64,000 nt of DNA from Marsupella aquatica. Taxonomy: Eukaryota > Marchantiophyta. The number at the start of each line of letters is the position of its first letter. The stretch's first letter is position 1. A program made the translations under genes and the position numbers. The notes below the pieces were generated by a model that saw only the letters and a program-made list of their open reading frames with translations, had not been told where the DNA came from and ran no database searches. Location: NCBI GenBank assembly GCA_973895155.1, contig OZ316894.1, forward strand, positions 6,634,001-6,698,000, given 5' to 3'. Below, piece by piece: positions 1 to 11,420 of the stretch.

Positions 1-174
1 CATCTAGCAGCTTTGGCTGTTGACGCTTGGTTCCGATGTGGATGAACAGCGAGATGATCCACGAGGGTACGAGAAGGAGCTGATGTCGATAAAAAGAAAT
101 GAAACGAGTCTATCGGGCGAGTCGATGTTTTAAAGACTTATTTCCAGAGCTGATGAATACAGGTAGTACCTCAG

Positions 175-574
175 AAGGATGACTTGAATGGTGCATACAA
201 GAAAGCTTTCGATACAATTGCTTCTGTCATTGAAGATTCTGGTTGGGTGCTCAAGCAAGAAGGTGCAGACGTGGGAGGGGTGGAGATGGTATGTTCGACT
301 GCTGCCTGATTTTGCTAATTGCCAACCCATGTAAACATAATAGTTGAAGATATCTCTCTTTGGGAAGCTGATTGCAGTAGTTAGTCTTAGAAATTCAGAA
401 GTTTATAGGGATTTCTTCGGTTCTCGGTTTCTCCCAAATATGCTTGTCTATCCTTCATAGCGATGGCGGACTTATTCTTAGCACTTGAAGTAACCGCACT
501 GATACTGAAAGCGGATGCTTCTGCTACAGGTTGATGACGAATTAATGCCTCCAGTGCTCAACTCACAATATTAA
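175..574 (+). CDS. 3' end of an unrecognised spliced gene (partial)
   Basis: Two candidate exons, 175-288 and 530-574. The first follows an acceptor (ACCTCAG) and ends ATG|GTATGT; it is 38 codons in phase 0 with coding-like composition (it contains AYKKAFDTIASVIEDSGWVL). The second follows CTACAG, continues in phase 0 and ends in TAA after 14 codons (VDDELMPPVLNSQY). The 5' part of the gene would lie left of the window; bases 1-174 show no clean open frame in phase with it. I do not recognise the protein. The motif GW-x-L-x-x-E before a GGVEM run recalls START-type lipid-binding domains only loosely, and I do not assign it. The exon model rests on splice consensus and open frame alone. Confidence 0.35.
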
Positions 575-3104
575 GCTTCAAATCAGATCTTGGTTCTTCT
601 GATCATTGCATTCAGCCCATCATTGTGCGGAATTGGACGTTCACGTGGAGATTACATTATATCCCATTCAAACGCCGGGTTTGAATGTATTTGGATGTAT
701 TTTTCTCGTCAAAGGCGGGACTCCCTCTCATAGCATCCAATTAGGATGAGTCATGATATTGTGTATGATCTTCTTTTTGAATTGGAGATCGAAAGCGAGA
801 TCATCAGCAGGTTCTTGTGAAGGAATGTCGCGAGCTTGTCAATTGCGTTTATATCTCGTGCTCAGCGGCTCACGAAAGTGGCCCTGATAACTTGAAGAAA
901 TTTAGAGCCTTTACAAGTAAAGATTCTCAAAAGAGTTCTTTTCACACGGTGTGAGGTGGAAAGGCATGTGCTAGGGAATATGCCGTTCCCTCCCCAGTTG
1001 GCTACTGCACTGACTTCGTGAAATTCAAAATAGTTACAAACGATAGGCCTCAAAGTCTCTTCAATTGCAGACACGAAACATAATAAAATTTCAATTACGA
1101 AAGGGAACTCTTATGCTAAGCCATGTCTTACATAGGAACTGGAGAAAGCTGGTGTTACCTCTACTTATAAACTTTTGCTTGCAGGAACGGCAGTAGTATA
1201 TGGAGTCTGGAGATCCCTCATTTTTTCCGGCTGTGAAGTTGCTGTCCTTCATACTACTCATAACCGCTCTCCCCGTCCTAGCAAATGTCAACCTCTAAAT
1301 ATCTGGGAATAGGGGGCGCTTCAGTTTTGCCGGCCATCATAACGACATGCACTGTAGAAAGTTACATACAGCCACAATTTGATGTTCAATCACTAGGGGA
1401 AACAAAGACAATCACATTCTGATGTGCATTTACCGTGACTCAATTTAGTCTAGGGGGGAACAAAGACAGTCAGTACAATAGGGACAGAGTATTCAGAATA
1501 GCTATTATTGTCAACCGTGGTAAGTGTCTACCAGGTCTGGGGCCCTGGAATTAAACTTAACCGATCAGATTCTGTGCATCGGCACAGCACTTCTAAATTT
1601 GTGCTTAGAGAATTTTAATTCGAAAATATCTGTCATCAGTTAAGTTGGTTGGCCGTCGTTCGTTTATCTGCAGAATGATGGCTCAATCCACCCAGGAGTC
1701 TACGATGAAGTACTTACTAATCGTTCCACTTATTGATGACATCAACCTAACATACACAAAGCGCGCAATCTATTTCTTCCTGGTAAAAATGATTTTGAAG
1801 CTGTCAACAGTGTGGAAAATTTCATATGAGAATTTGACGTAAAAACTTATTTCATGGCCTACAGCTTCTACCATTTTGTCATGGTACTGAGCAAGAATGG
1901 AATCAAAGAATGGAGTCAACGAACAGAGGGATGATTATTAAGCAGGAATGTGACATGTAGATTCTCTAGGCTACAGAAGGAATGCAAGACCTGCTCCATA
2001 TCTGACGTTGTTCGATCACAAGCACATATTTCCGTCCCTTTCTTTCCTAGTTTACCCAACAACACCAAGGGCAACAAAAGCTAACCCAGTTTACCGACCC
2101 CTGATGAAGGAGTGGAACATGAGAGAACTGTTTTGGCTTCCACAACAGTTAAGTTGTTACAGGAGACGAAACCAAACGAAAATCAAATTTTCGTCGACTA
2201 GGCAAGTGAGAAAAATCCAGGTCAACTTTGATCCATGGCTTTACCTGGATTCAGAAAAAGAATCACTGGCACTTTCTGCGGACAATCGTCGGGACGCATT
2301 AAAAATTGAAGAATCCCGTAGAGCGAAACCAAAGAGTCTAGGTTGCGAAGTCCTTGACCCATCCACTAATTCAACCAATGTCGCGCTTAGCGGTTGCTGT
2401 TTACTAGGAACATTTTAGAATTTGGGGTACACAAAATTGCGAAAGCAGATGATCTCGGGTATGCAGTCCATTATCCATTCAGAATTGAGCCAAAATTCTC
2501 ATTCATTGCTGAGACAAGCAGAGCACGAATAAATGAGATAACCATTGCATTGGTTGCACAGATTTCGACGGCCCAGAAGAATGATGGAATTAGATTACAT
2601 ATCTTACAGGCAGCACAGGCTGCAAAATTGACACCAACTGAATATGACACCCAGAATTCCCGCCGAAGATGAAATGAAAAAGTTCTCGACGAGCGGTGCC
2701 TTAGCGATAAACCGGAAGGCCCGATGAATGAAACCCCGGCTACCAAATCAAGAGTCTTCAGATATATCCTCTAAAGTTTTAAATAAAAACCGACCATTTT
2801 CTGTCACGTTGAATGATCCTTCTTGTGTGCTCAAAATTCTCAACCTGGGCATCATAGAATCCTGCACTCCTCATCCTTAGATCGAAACGAACTACACTGG
2901 CACCACTGAGCAAGTGTAGTGAGGCTTTGTCTTCTTCCGCATCCTCCAACCCAAGAAACAGTCCTATTCTTCGAGCCATTGGTTTTAGTGCTGAAGTGAA
3001 CTCCCCGGAGAATCAGCAAGACATAAATATTTCCGCTAAAGTACATTGATATGAAGCTTCAAACACTTAAGAGGCGCTGGCTATCTGAGGAAAAACGTCT
3101 ACCT
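575..3104. other. Unassigned region between the left-edge gene and the formin
   Basis: No gene can be supported. Open frames of 136 codons at 2008-2418 (TTG start) and about 90 codons at 2394-2672 on plus show no recognisable domain and no matching splice context. A short repeated phrase (CTAGGGG followed by AACAAAGACA) occurs at about 1394 and 1450. The stretch probably holds the 3' UTRs of the two flanking genes, which converge here. Confidence 0.4.
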
Positions 3105-6100
3105 TTAACCACGAGGTGTTGGCGGGAAGGGAATGCTCACGAAAGGTTTCCTATTTTGGTTTTGAACCTGTAAAGCGACTTCTTTACATGCCCTGTCGAG
3201 AATGACCAAGAAGTCCTTCACCACTTGGAATACTCTAAGAGGGCTGTCATCCTTTCTTGCATCACCGTAGAAGTAGATCCCCACACTCTTCACACTCTCC
3301 AGGACGGTAGTGAGTTCTTTATGCACCTTTGCCACATCACTCTCTGCTTTCGTTACAAAAGACATTATAGAGTCGTTGAAGACGTCGTTAGAAAGCTCAA
3401 TGTTGTCTGTCTCTTGACTGCCTCCGATAGACACAGGACCCTCTTCCGCGCTCTTGAAGTACTTTCGGAGCCCAGCTCTGCATGTCTTGAGCCCATTGGA
3501 GAGCTTGGTCATAGAGTTTTCAAGTGCTTCGGTATCCAGCCCTGCCGCCCTTTTGACATTTGCCAGGTCCGTGTTTAGGCCCATAACTACTTTCAAACCA
3601 AGGTCCTTAGACCCAGTGTCTGCCTTCCCAACGGGATCTCTCATGCCCATCTCTTGCTTTGCATACAGAGCTCCGAAAATCCCAGAACGTGGAGTCGTTT
3701 CTGGTGTGCTGGCGCCCGGAGGGCTATCTGGAGCACTGCTGCGAGGAGAATCGTCGGCTAGTCGAGCTGCACGCGTCCCTTCTGCCCTTATGATCTCCTG
3801 AATCACGAAGTGGAGTAGTGAAGTTTTGCCATCTGTCCCTTTAATATCAGCCAGTCTCAACAGTGTCTCAAGCTTAAAGGCTTGTGCTTCACCCCGGAAT
3901 GTGCCCATGTTCAGGCGATTGCCCGTCTTCAGCACAGCTTCCAACAACTTCACAAATGTTCTGCTTCCCTTCAATTCTTTGCACGCCATCTGCATCAATC
4001 ACCACGCAAACTCTGTCAGATGTTCAACGAGTAGGTTCTCTGTTCCCAACACGACGTAAAATTTCTCAGTACAGCGCCACCCAGCTCCCGTTCTCTAAAA
4101 TTAAGGAACCTGGATTTGTGGATCAATTGGAAATGGACCGGTCTTAGAGAGATCCAGGCTACCCAGCATTACTTTAGACAATAGGCAGTGAAGACGATAT
4201 GTAGAGTAAATTAACAACCTCCAAGACGGTTATTGCTTCGTCCAATTGCAGAAGATCATCCTTGAATGAGGCGCGAAAGAGCATCGTATTGATTCGCTGG
4301 AATGCATTTGGAACTCCCAATAACGTTTGCAAAAACTTTTCAGCTGGTCCAAGCTCAGATCGGAGTCCTCTGAATTCGATAATCTTTCTCTCCTCATCAT
4401 CAGAGAGGGACATTTTGGACAATTTCTCCAAAACGTCTGCTGGAATAGTTTCGTCCCCTGCATTCATTACACAGTAAGCAATGAATGTTCTGCAGTTATT
4501 TCAACTTGCTTTTGCTACTTTTCAACCATAAATACTTCGTTGCATTTTTCCCTCGTGTTTACCCATCTGAATGCTCAGAATAGCACAAAGAAACTTTCTG
4601 CAACAGTTTCTGCTTCAATGAAATTTTGATTGCAAAATAGAACAATTACATTGATGCTTTCTCACACAACGGATGCTGCAGATGTGGACGGTGACTCTAA
4701 AAGTCACGTAAAGATAGTCTCACCTTCAAGTAAACCCTCGATGACTTCTTCCGTAGAGAGTCCCAATCCACGCAGCTGAATAGAAATGTTGTGAGCCTTT
4801 CTCGGCTCTATCAAAGTTTTGGGCGCCTCCTTTTTGGGGGCACTGCCAGTAATCTTGGCCTTGGGCATAGCGGGTGGTGCAACTAGGAACAGCCTTTCCA
4901 TCTGTTGAGTATCGAGTCTGATATGGTCCAACCACCATGTCAGATATAATTTCCCATTCAATATGATATGCAAGATCAAATAACTGAAAAGAAATCATCA
5001 GCATTCTACATGTTGGGGAGAGAAAGAGATCAATTTCAAACATCAATGAAGAAAATGCTCAGATCTGGCACTGACAATTGGAATTGAGAACTTACTCAAA
5101 AGACCCATTTAGTAAATTGTTCCATACGCTGTCATGCTCACGAGCGGGCTTCACTTTGTCCCAGTGCAAAGGCTTCAATTTCTTACTGTCGACAGGCTCT
5201 TCTGCTTTGGCACCAAGGGATTCTTTTCTCCCCGAACCCATACGAAGAACTCTATCAGAAGAAGGTTTGAGTGGCAATCCACTACCGGGTGTCGGTAGAC
5301 GGAGAGGAGAAAGACCAGTACCATGGGGAGGGGGAGGGGGAGGCGGCCTGGGACCTTTCCCAGGAGGTGGAGGAGGGGGAGGCGGACCACCTTTTCCTCC
5401 TGGAGGTGGAGGAGGTGGAGGAGGGCCTCCCATTCTTGCACTTGGAGGTGGAGGAGGGGGAGGCGGAGCACCTTTCCCTCCTGGAGGTGGAGGAGGTGGA
5501 GGAGGGCCTCCCATTCTTGCACTTGGAGGTGGAGGGGGTGGCGGCGGAGCACCTTTCTTTCCACCAGGAGGTGGAGGGGGTGGCGGAGGAGGAACTTTGT
5601 TTGCACCAGGAGGTGGAAGGGGCGGAGGAGGCGGTGTCGCCGGATCACCTTTCTTTCCCCCAGGAGGAGGTGGAGGAGGTGGTGGTGGTGGAGGGGGTGG
5701 GGCAGACGAAGGTGGGGGTGTTGCAGATGGAGAAGGCGAAGCAGCTGCCAGAATCCCAGAAAGTTTCTTAGGGGGACGAGGTGAAAAACCTGCGGAGGGG
5801 GCAAGCGAAGCAGTGAAGAGATTCATCTGAGGAGGTGAAGAAGCTCCCATGTAATTGGAGGAAGTTTCCAATGAAGGTGATGAATCAATACTCACCCTCA
5901 CATCAATGTTTACCCTTGTTTGTGCAGGTGTGTGGAACGAAATATTGGTCGGAGTTTCGTCATTTCTCTTTCGGGATGTAACAAAGGAATGGTCAAGAGC
6001 ATCAACGTAATGATCAGGTGAGGAGGAACCTCGCAATTTCTTCAGACTCTCTTCTGGAGACAATTTCAAAAATCCTGCGGTACCGTATCCTCTCCTTGGA

Positions 6101-7236
6101 GAATCCCCCATGTCCAACTTCGACAGTGGAGGTTGGTTTTCGTATAACGGATTGTTCTTCTTGGACGATGGAATGGCATCCACTGAGAACACAGTGGCAT
6201 CTGCTTTCTTCCCATCACCCCATCTGGGAAGCCACATTGTGTTCAGCAAAGGTCTGTCATCCTTGTCCTTGACACAAACCCTTCCTGCCATCGTGCCATT
6301 CGCGCTGCCATCGTCCGATCCAGCGCTGTTCTGCATCTTCACTTTCATCCTTCTGTAGATTATGAAGCAAACAATGGCAATTGCAATAGTGATGCCTGCT
6401 GTTATAGGGACAGCAACCGCAACTGCGATAAGTGCAGTATTCGTTTTCGAAGGACTTGCAGGAGTTGGTGAAGCAGCAGAAGAAAGGACCTGTGCAAGAA
6501 CTCGCCTGGGCTCCTCCCTTCGTGCAAGTCTACCAAACTGTGAATCTTCATGTCCAAACGCTTCGTTGTTACCGACTGAAAGTAGAGAGGCATGACTCTT
6601 CTCAGGAGGGGTGACCTGCTCAGACGATCCAACCCTCCCAAACTGTCCTTGATGCAAATATCTGGACCTCTGGTTGAGCTCACTGCTATTCCACTTCGAC
6701 CTATTGCGTCTGGAAACATTCACCTCATCAGCTGGACTAGATTGATGAGCCCCGTTCTCCTTTCCGTCAACATACTCTATCACCTTTGGAAATTCTTTGA
6801 GGTCATCCAGTAAGTCCGTTAGAAAGCTGTGAGCTTTTCGGGTCCCATCCTTTGTCTCTGTAATTAAGTATCTGCCAATTCCTCTGGCAGCCTCGGAAAC
6901 ATCCTCTTGTCCACCTTCGAATCCTGTAGCCGTCTTGGTTGTTCCCTCATGCCAGCAGGTCTCTGACCGTTTGGCAACACAAGTAGCCTCATCTCCACCA
7001 GTAGTCTGTCCTCGGAGATGAAACTGGGAGGCCTTTTCCCACATGAATTCTTCTGTTACCCTTCCCAATCCCTCCGTCCAATCATCAAAGTTGCTAAAGT
7101 CCTCTGAAACAGCAACCACTGATGACGGTAGCTGCACAGATGACAAAAAAACCAAGAGGCAGGACAGCCATACGGAGAAGTCCCGGAGACTCGGTAAAGA
7201 GGCCAATTTCTTCCTCTTTGCGCATTTTCCTCCCAT
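3105..7236 (-). CDS. Class I formin (signal peptide, TM, FH1, FH2)
   Basis: Plant formins nucleate and processively elongate actin filaments; class I members are anchored in the plasma membrane and link actin to the wall. Coding exons: 7236-5096, 4917-4724, 4457-4219, 3989-3105, joined at GT-AG sites (donors GTAAGT, GTGAGA, GTTGTT), giving 1152 residues. Visible order: basic N-terminus and hydrophobic signal segment (about 20-43), Ser/Thr/Pro-containing extracellular part, one transmembrane helix (about 268-292) followed by YRRMK, a proline-rich FH1 (about 505-642) with runs of up to 15 prolines, and an FH2 domain starting at LKPLHWDKV (about 682). The FH2 core in exon 4 has GNRLNMGTFRGEAQAFKLE, the conserved actin-binding lasso/knob region. 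Joining exons 1 and 2 restores the family pattern FEL-x-x-Q-x-ME-x-LF, which fixes that junction. The ATG at 7236 is chosen because it precedes the signal peptide. The stop follows PPTPRG; a small further exon is not excluded. Classification is confident; member identity is not. Confidence 0.93.
5310..5720 (-). repeat. FH1 proline-codon repeat with 81-base duplicated unit
   Basis: The formin FH1 segment is a low-complexity run of CCN codons (G-rich on plus). Within it a 27-residue unit of eight prolines, SARMGG, eight prolines and GGKGA is present twice in tandem; the phrase CCTCCCATTCTTGCACTTGG marks both copies near 5428 and 5509. Such tracts bind profilin-actin and vary in length by slippage. 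The G-rich strand could form G-quadruplexes. Confidence 0.85.
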
Positions 7237-8560
7237 GGCTGATCAGCACTGGTACATGTCTTGAACTCCTCGCATTCCCGGTCGTTCCCCGTTGCGCGCT
7301 GTCAATGTCGTGCCAATCCAAAACGAACACAATCACAAACTAACTAAGAACTGTCCTCTAGATGCAAGCACGACACCCAAAGACCTGGTCTCGGATTGAC
7401 CGATTCTCTCTAGAGCGAAAGAATGAAAGTAATTAAGTGCTTGGGTAGATTGATTTCAATCTAAATGCTCAGGCCCTCGATAACCCAAACTCGTCGTATT
7501 CCACGAGAAACAGGAAAGTCACATTCCAATCCCAAAGCTCTGTTCATTCCTTGACGAGAAGAGTACAGACGATTGCTTCGCCCCGTTGCAAACGACCGAG
7601 CCCATCCACTGTCCGCTTGGCGCACAAGTTGTTGAACATAAAGCAAGCCCAGTAAAGTCCCGAACAACGGAAACGAACAGAGCAAGAGCCGCCCTGCTTC
7701 TAATGCGATTCCCTTTCACACACACACACACAAACAAACGCTAGATGTAACTACAATCAATCTCTCGGAATCAACAGTACACCCGAAACCACCGTCGGTC
7801 AGTCACTGTGCCTCACTCACTCATCGAATCCTTCTGAGAGGCAAATTCTCGTGTGCATCACCGTTTCCTTACGTCCAGTTGCACTCGTTGCTGGCGGGTT
7901 GCAGCTTTTTTGCTGGCCCGCTGATTCTAACTGCCAGCGAACGCGAACACAGACGGAAGTTGGAGGCGCTACCGCGTAGGTTTGGGTGGAAGGAAGGGGG
8001 CGGGTGGCGGTGAGTAGAGGGGGTGGGCAGCGTAGCAGAGCAGAGCAGGGCAGAGCAGAGGGGACAGAAAGAGAAATTGAGATTTGAGAAATTGGAAATC
8101 GATGTCCGCGTGAAGCAATCCAACTGGCAGCAGCAGCAGGAATAGGGTCCGACTGATGGAACGAGGAGGCCAGAGCAACAGGCGATCCGGACATAGCAGG
8201 TAGGCAGGGCTACATGCGGTGCAGGCAGGCAGGCAGGCGGCCGGGCAGGCACTCATCAGAGAGCTGAGTTGAGGAGAACGCGGATAGAAGTAAAATGCAC
8301 GGCACCCAACGAAGACGGGAAGCACCTCGAAGGAGAGGATGGTGTAGGCAGGAGTCGGTCGTCACAGCAAATCGACGAGAAGCGAAGCATAGCAAGAAAG
8401 CATCGTGCCAAGGCAAAGCGAAGCAAAGCCAATCCGAGCCAATAATGAGAAGGCAAGGCACAGCGGCAGGAAGCAGTCGAAAGACGCGAGAGCCGGGTCA
8501 AACAGCAAGTTTATTTCCGTCCGCATTTAAAAACAAATGCTTTCATGAAATAAATAAACT
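7237..8560 (-). promoter_or_regulatory. Formin upstream region and probable 5' UTR
   Basis: GC-rich, C/T-rich on the minus strand between about 7.8 and 8.5 kb, in contrast to the AT-rich DNA beyond it, as expected for a plant promoter and leader. It carries a (CA)8 microsatellite at 7717-7732 and a GCAG run at 8221-8240. Minus-strand open frames here are overlapping artefacts of the composition. I cannot place the transcription start. A TTTAAA-containing AT stretch at about 8515-8560 is a possible core promoter. Confidence 0.45.
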
Positions 8561-10080
8561 AAGAGAACACGTCAGGGAGCTCCGTTATCCTGACGTACGG
8601 AAAATATGTTCGTATTCGGGAATGTGAGTATGAATAGGAATTGCTACCAATATTTCAATACTACCAATATTTCTTATCTCAGTTTTCTCAGATTAATTAC
8701 TGACTGTCAGAGCGCACAATCCAAGGCTACAGTAGATGAGGCCATAGGAGGACAGAAACTCTAGCTTTAATCCAAAAGTGTATTTACTCTGAAAGTAGTG
8801 AATACTTTTTAGAGGGGTGGAAATCCCCTCTATGGATTGCTTTGCCATTGGGACCTGTCTCCAGGTTTAGCATTTTTTTTTCATTTTTATTGTTATATAT
8901 ATTTTAGAGGGGTGAAATCAGAATTTCTGCCACTATAAGACACGCTCGCCATGTACAGTTATGAATCCCTAAGTGCAATCTCATGGGAGTACTTTTTTTA
9001 ATTGCAGATATAGGCATTCCACTCTTTCATAAGTGCATTTTGTTTTAAAAGTTGCGCTTACTGTAATTATGGGTAACTCACATTGTTGGACGAATTGCAA
9101 TTGTAGAGGTTTTTGGTGATAGTAGAGTTACTCTGAATTTTGAGCGGACCTGGCACCAATTTTTCCCTCCTAAATTCTCTTGCAGTGGCCAGGCAAGAAG
9201 CGTCAACTGCTTGAGAGAAGTTGAAATGTAGAGTGTCACAGTGGTGGAGTGCGTAAATAAACACAAATGCTTGACAAGGGTGCTACAATAGACAGAAACC
9301 AAACAACAAATGATTACACTCCAATAACACTATTTATACTTTTTCTGTGCTTTGTTGGTGTTTTGTGGTGTGGGTTTCGGTATCCAGAAAGTCTTACCTT
9401 TTTGTCTATGATGGTCTTTCTTTTGAATTGACTTAATCTGCCTCAAGTTAGTTGAACAAATTGAAGTGAGGATGTCAAGTCAAAAAACAATAAAATAAAT
9501 TTAGAAAAGTCTAAGGTGCAACACCCCTGCCAATAATCACACATCAAAATGTGATAATATATTGTATGCATTCACTGATTTAAAAAAATTGATTATGTTT
9601 AATATTATGGTATGGAGCAATGTGGTACACTATATATGTCATATTTTGATGTGCAATTACCAGGCCCATCCAACACAGTCCTGTACAGCAAAAAATATAG
9701 GATTACAACACATAAACAAATTGATGGGGCGGGGTAAGCTAATATAGGTTGGGTCCCCCAAAACAGGCTAAGTGAGGAGGAAGTCAGACAGGTTTTCTAT
9801 ATAGTAATGGTAAGTGTGCTGCCCCCAAGGGTTTCCAACATTGGTTTTAGTGGTGAAAACTTGCTAGATTCCACCTCTCTGAAAAGTGTTGGATTCCTTT
9901 GCAAAAATTAGCTAGTTCTTTTGCATTCCTTTAGCCAAATTTCCATCTAGCTCGGACTCCATCGATCGGCCAGAAGCTGATGGTGACGCTTAAAATCTAG
10001 GGAGATTTGACCTTCAGAATTTATGTGTAAAAATTAGATAAAGAATATCCCTAGCATTTTTTCTTTCACAGAAGGTGACA
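8561..10080. other. AT-rich intergenic DNA without recognisable genes
   Basis: No gene seen. Short inverted repeats occur near 8780-8835: GTATTTACT against AGTGAATAC, and AGAGGGG against CCCCTCT. The AGAGGGGTG phrase returns near 8905. This could be a remnant of a small foldback element, but no target duplication is visible. Confidence 0.35.
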
Positions 10081-10197
10081 CTTACTCACCTAACTTAGCC
10101 AAAGAAGAAAAAACCTTACACATTAAGCTAATTTCTTCTGTGACATGTACCCACCTTAGCCAAAAAAGAAAAAACTTTACAAATTAAGCTGATTTCC
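10081..10197. repeat. Imperfect direct duplication of about 65 bases
   Basis: A phrase running from CCTAACTTAGCCAAAGAAG through AAACCTTACACATTAAGC to ATTTC is followed about 65 bases later by a diverged copy (CACCTTAGCCAAAAAAG ... AAACTTTACAAATTAAGC). No coding potential. Confidence 0.6.
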
Positions 10198-10669
10198 AGT
10201 AGAGTTGCTCCGGACAATTATATTTGGTCTACTAGGTTGTCAATTCTGATGTGAGCCCGGGCCTATGGGTGCTACAAATGAAGCAAATCTTCAACACCAC
10301 GAGAGAGAATCTTCTTTATACAAAAATCATGTAGCAAAATATGCATTAGTTATTAGAAAGTATATATAACCCAGGAAACCCCAGGAAGAGAAATTCTCAC
10401 GAATCGTAGAGAGACAATCTCAAAGGACCCACTAAAGAGGAGGAAACATGGGAAAACCCAGGAGGAGAAATTATCATGAATAGTGGATGTCAAGGGTGCA
10501 TGCATGGAAATCTCTTTGAATCTAAAACTAGAGTAACTTTTTATGCATATAGCTATGCATAGGAAGTATCATCACATGACAGCGGTTGATATAAGTGAAT
10601 CTGGTTTCTGAATAAAGGGGGTGACCTGGATTTTTCTGGTAATTTATTCATGAGTACATCCACTCCCTA

Positions 10670-11420
10670 GTTAGTTTGAGTAACCCTTGTTTATGTAAGC
10701 TTATTTTATTGAACTATTTAGAGCCATGAAGAGTTACACATTGGAACAGATAAATGAGAAGACAAAGATTAATGGAGTATTCTAAATGAAAGGAGTTTTA
10801 AAGGTAGTTAGGACTCTTTCATTGAAGACAATTAGGAGTACATTTATGATGATATAGAGGACACTCCTCGATGTAAAAGGTTTCCCTTAGTACTTCTATG
10901 TCTATACAATACATGTAACATTAGTGACATAAGTTTCATGCAAAATATTATTTTGTCCATAGTAGTTGAAAAGTTTTAGAGTCCCTTGGTATTCCTCTAC
11001 CCATAGTAATTATAGTGTTTTTTACCTTTGCTTGTTACTCCTCTATTCATAGAAGCCTAAAGGTTTATTAAGTTACCCTGGTAAATGTTCAAGAAGTTCA
11101 AAAGTTTATTGGGTTTATTATGTTATCTTGGTAAATGTTAGAGTAGTTGAAGAGTTTCTTTTTACTTGTCATTATTTCAAAAATATATAAGTAAGATAGA
11201 AAATTGAAATAGTTTACCAAAAAACATTGATATATCAATCACAACTCATCTAAAGATTATTTTCTTTCACCCCTTTGTTTACTTGAAATATTATGTTTCA
11301 AATTTTCATTGTTTTACCGTTAGAGCGTCTAACTGTTTTCTTTTTGTCTTACCTCAAACACAAATAGTCAAATTTGGTTATTTTTGCATAACCAACAGTT
11401 TTTTTCTGACAAAGCATGTT
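10670..11420 (+). repeat. Dispersed repeat H, copy 1
   Basis: A diverged direct copy of 58940-59640. Shared landmarks in order: TTATGTAAGCTT, AATGAAGAGTT-like GAAGAGTTACACATTGGAA, GTTTTAAAGGTAGTTAGGAC, repeated CATAGTAGTT phrases, ATATATCAATCACAAC and a final GTCAAATTTGG/TCTCC region. No domain is recognisable. Probably a decayed mobile element; terminal structure not seen. Confidence 0.6.

Noticed and set aside
2008-2418. 136-codon plus-strand open frame
   Set aside because: It begins at TTG, has no known motif and no splice partners, and lies where two 3' UTRs would converge.
5078-5830. Plus-strand open frame of 250 codons with long poly-glycine runs, and two companions rich in Arg/Trp or Glu/Val
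   Set aside because: It is the antisense of the formin FH1 proline codons; composition alone keeps all frames open.
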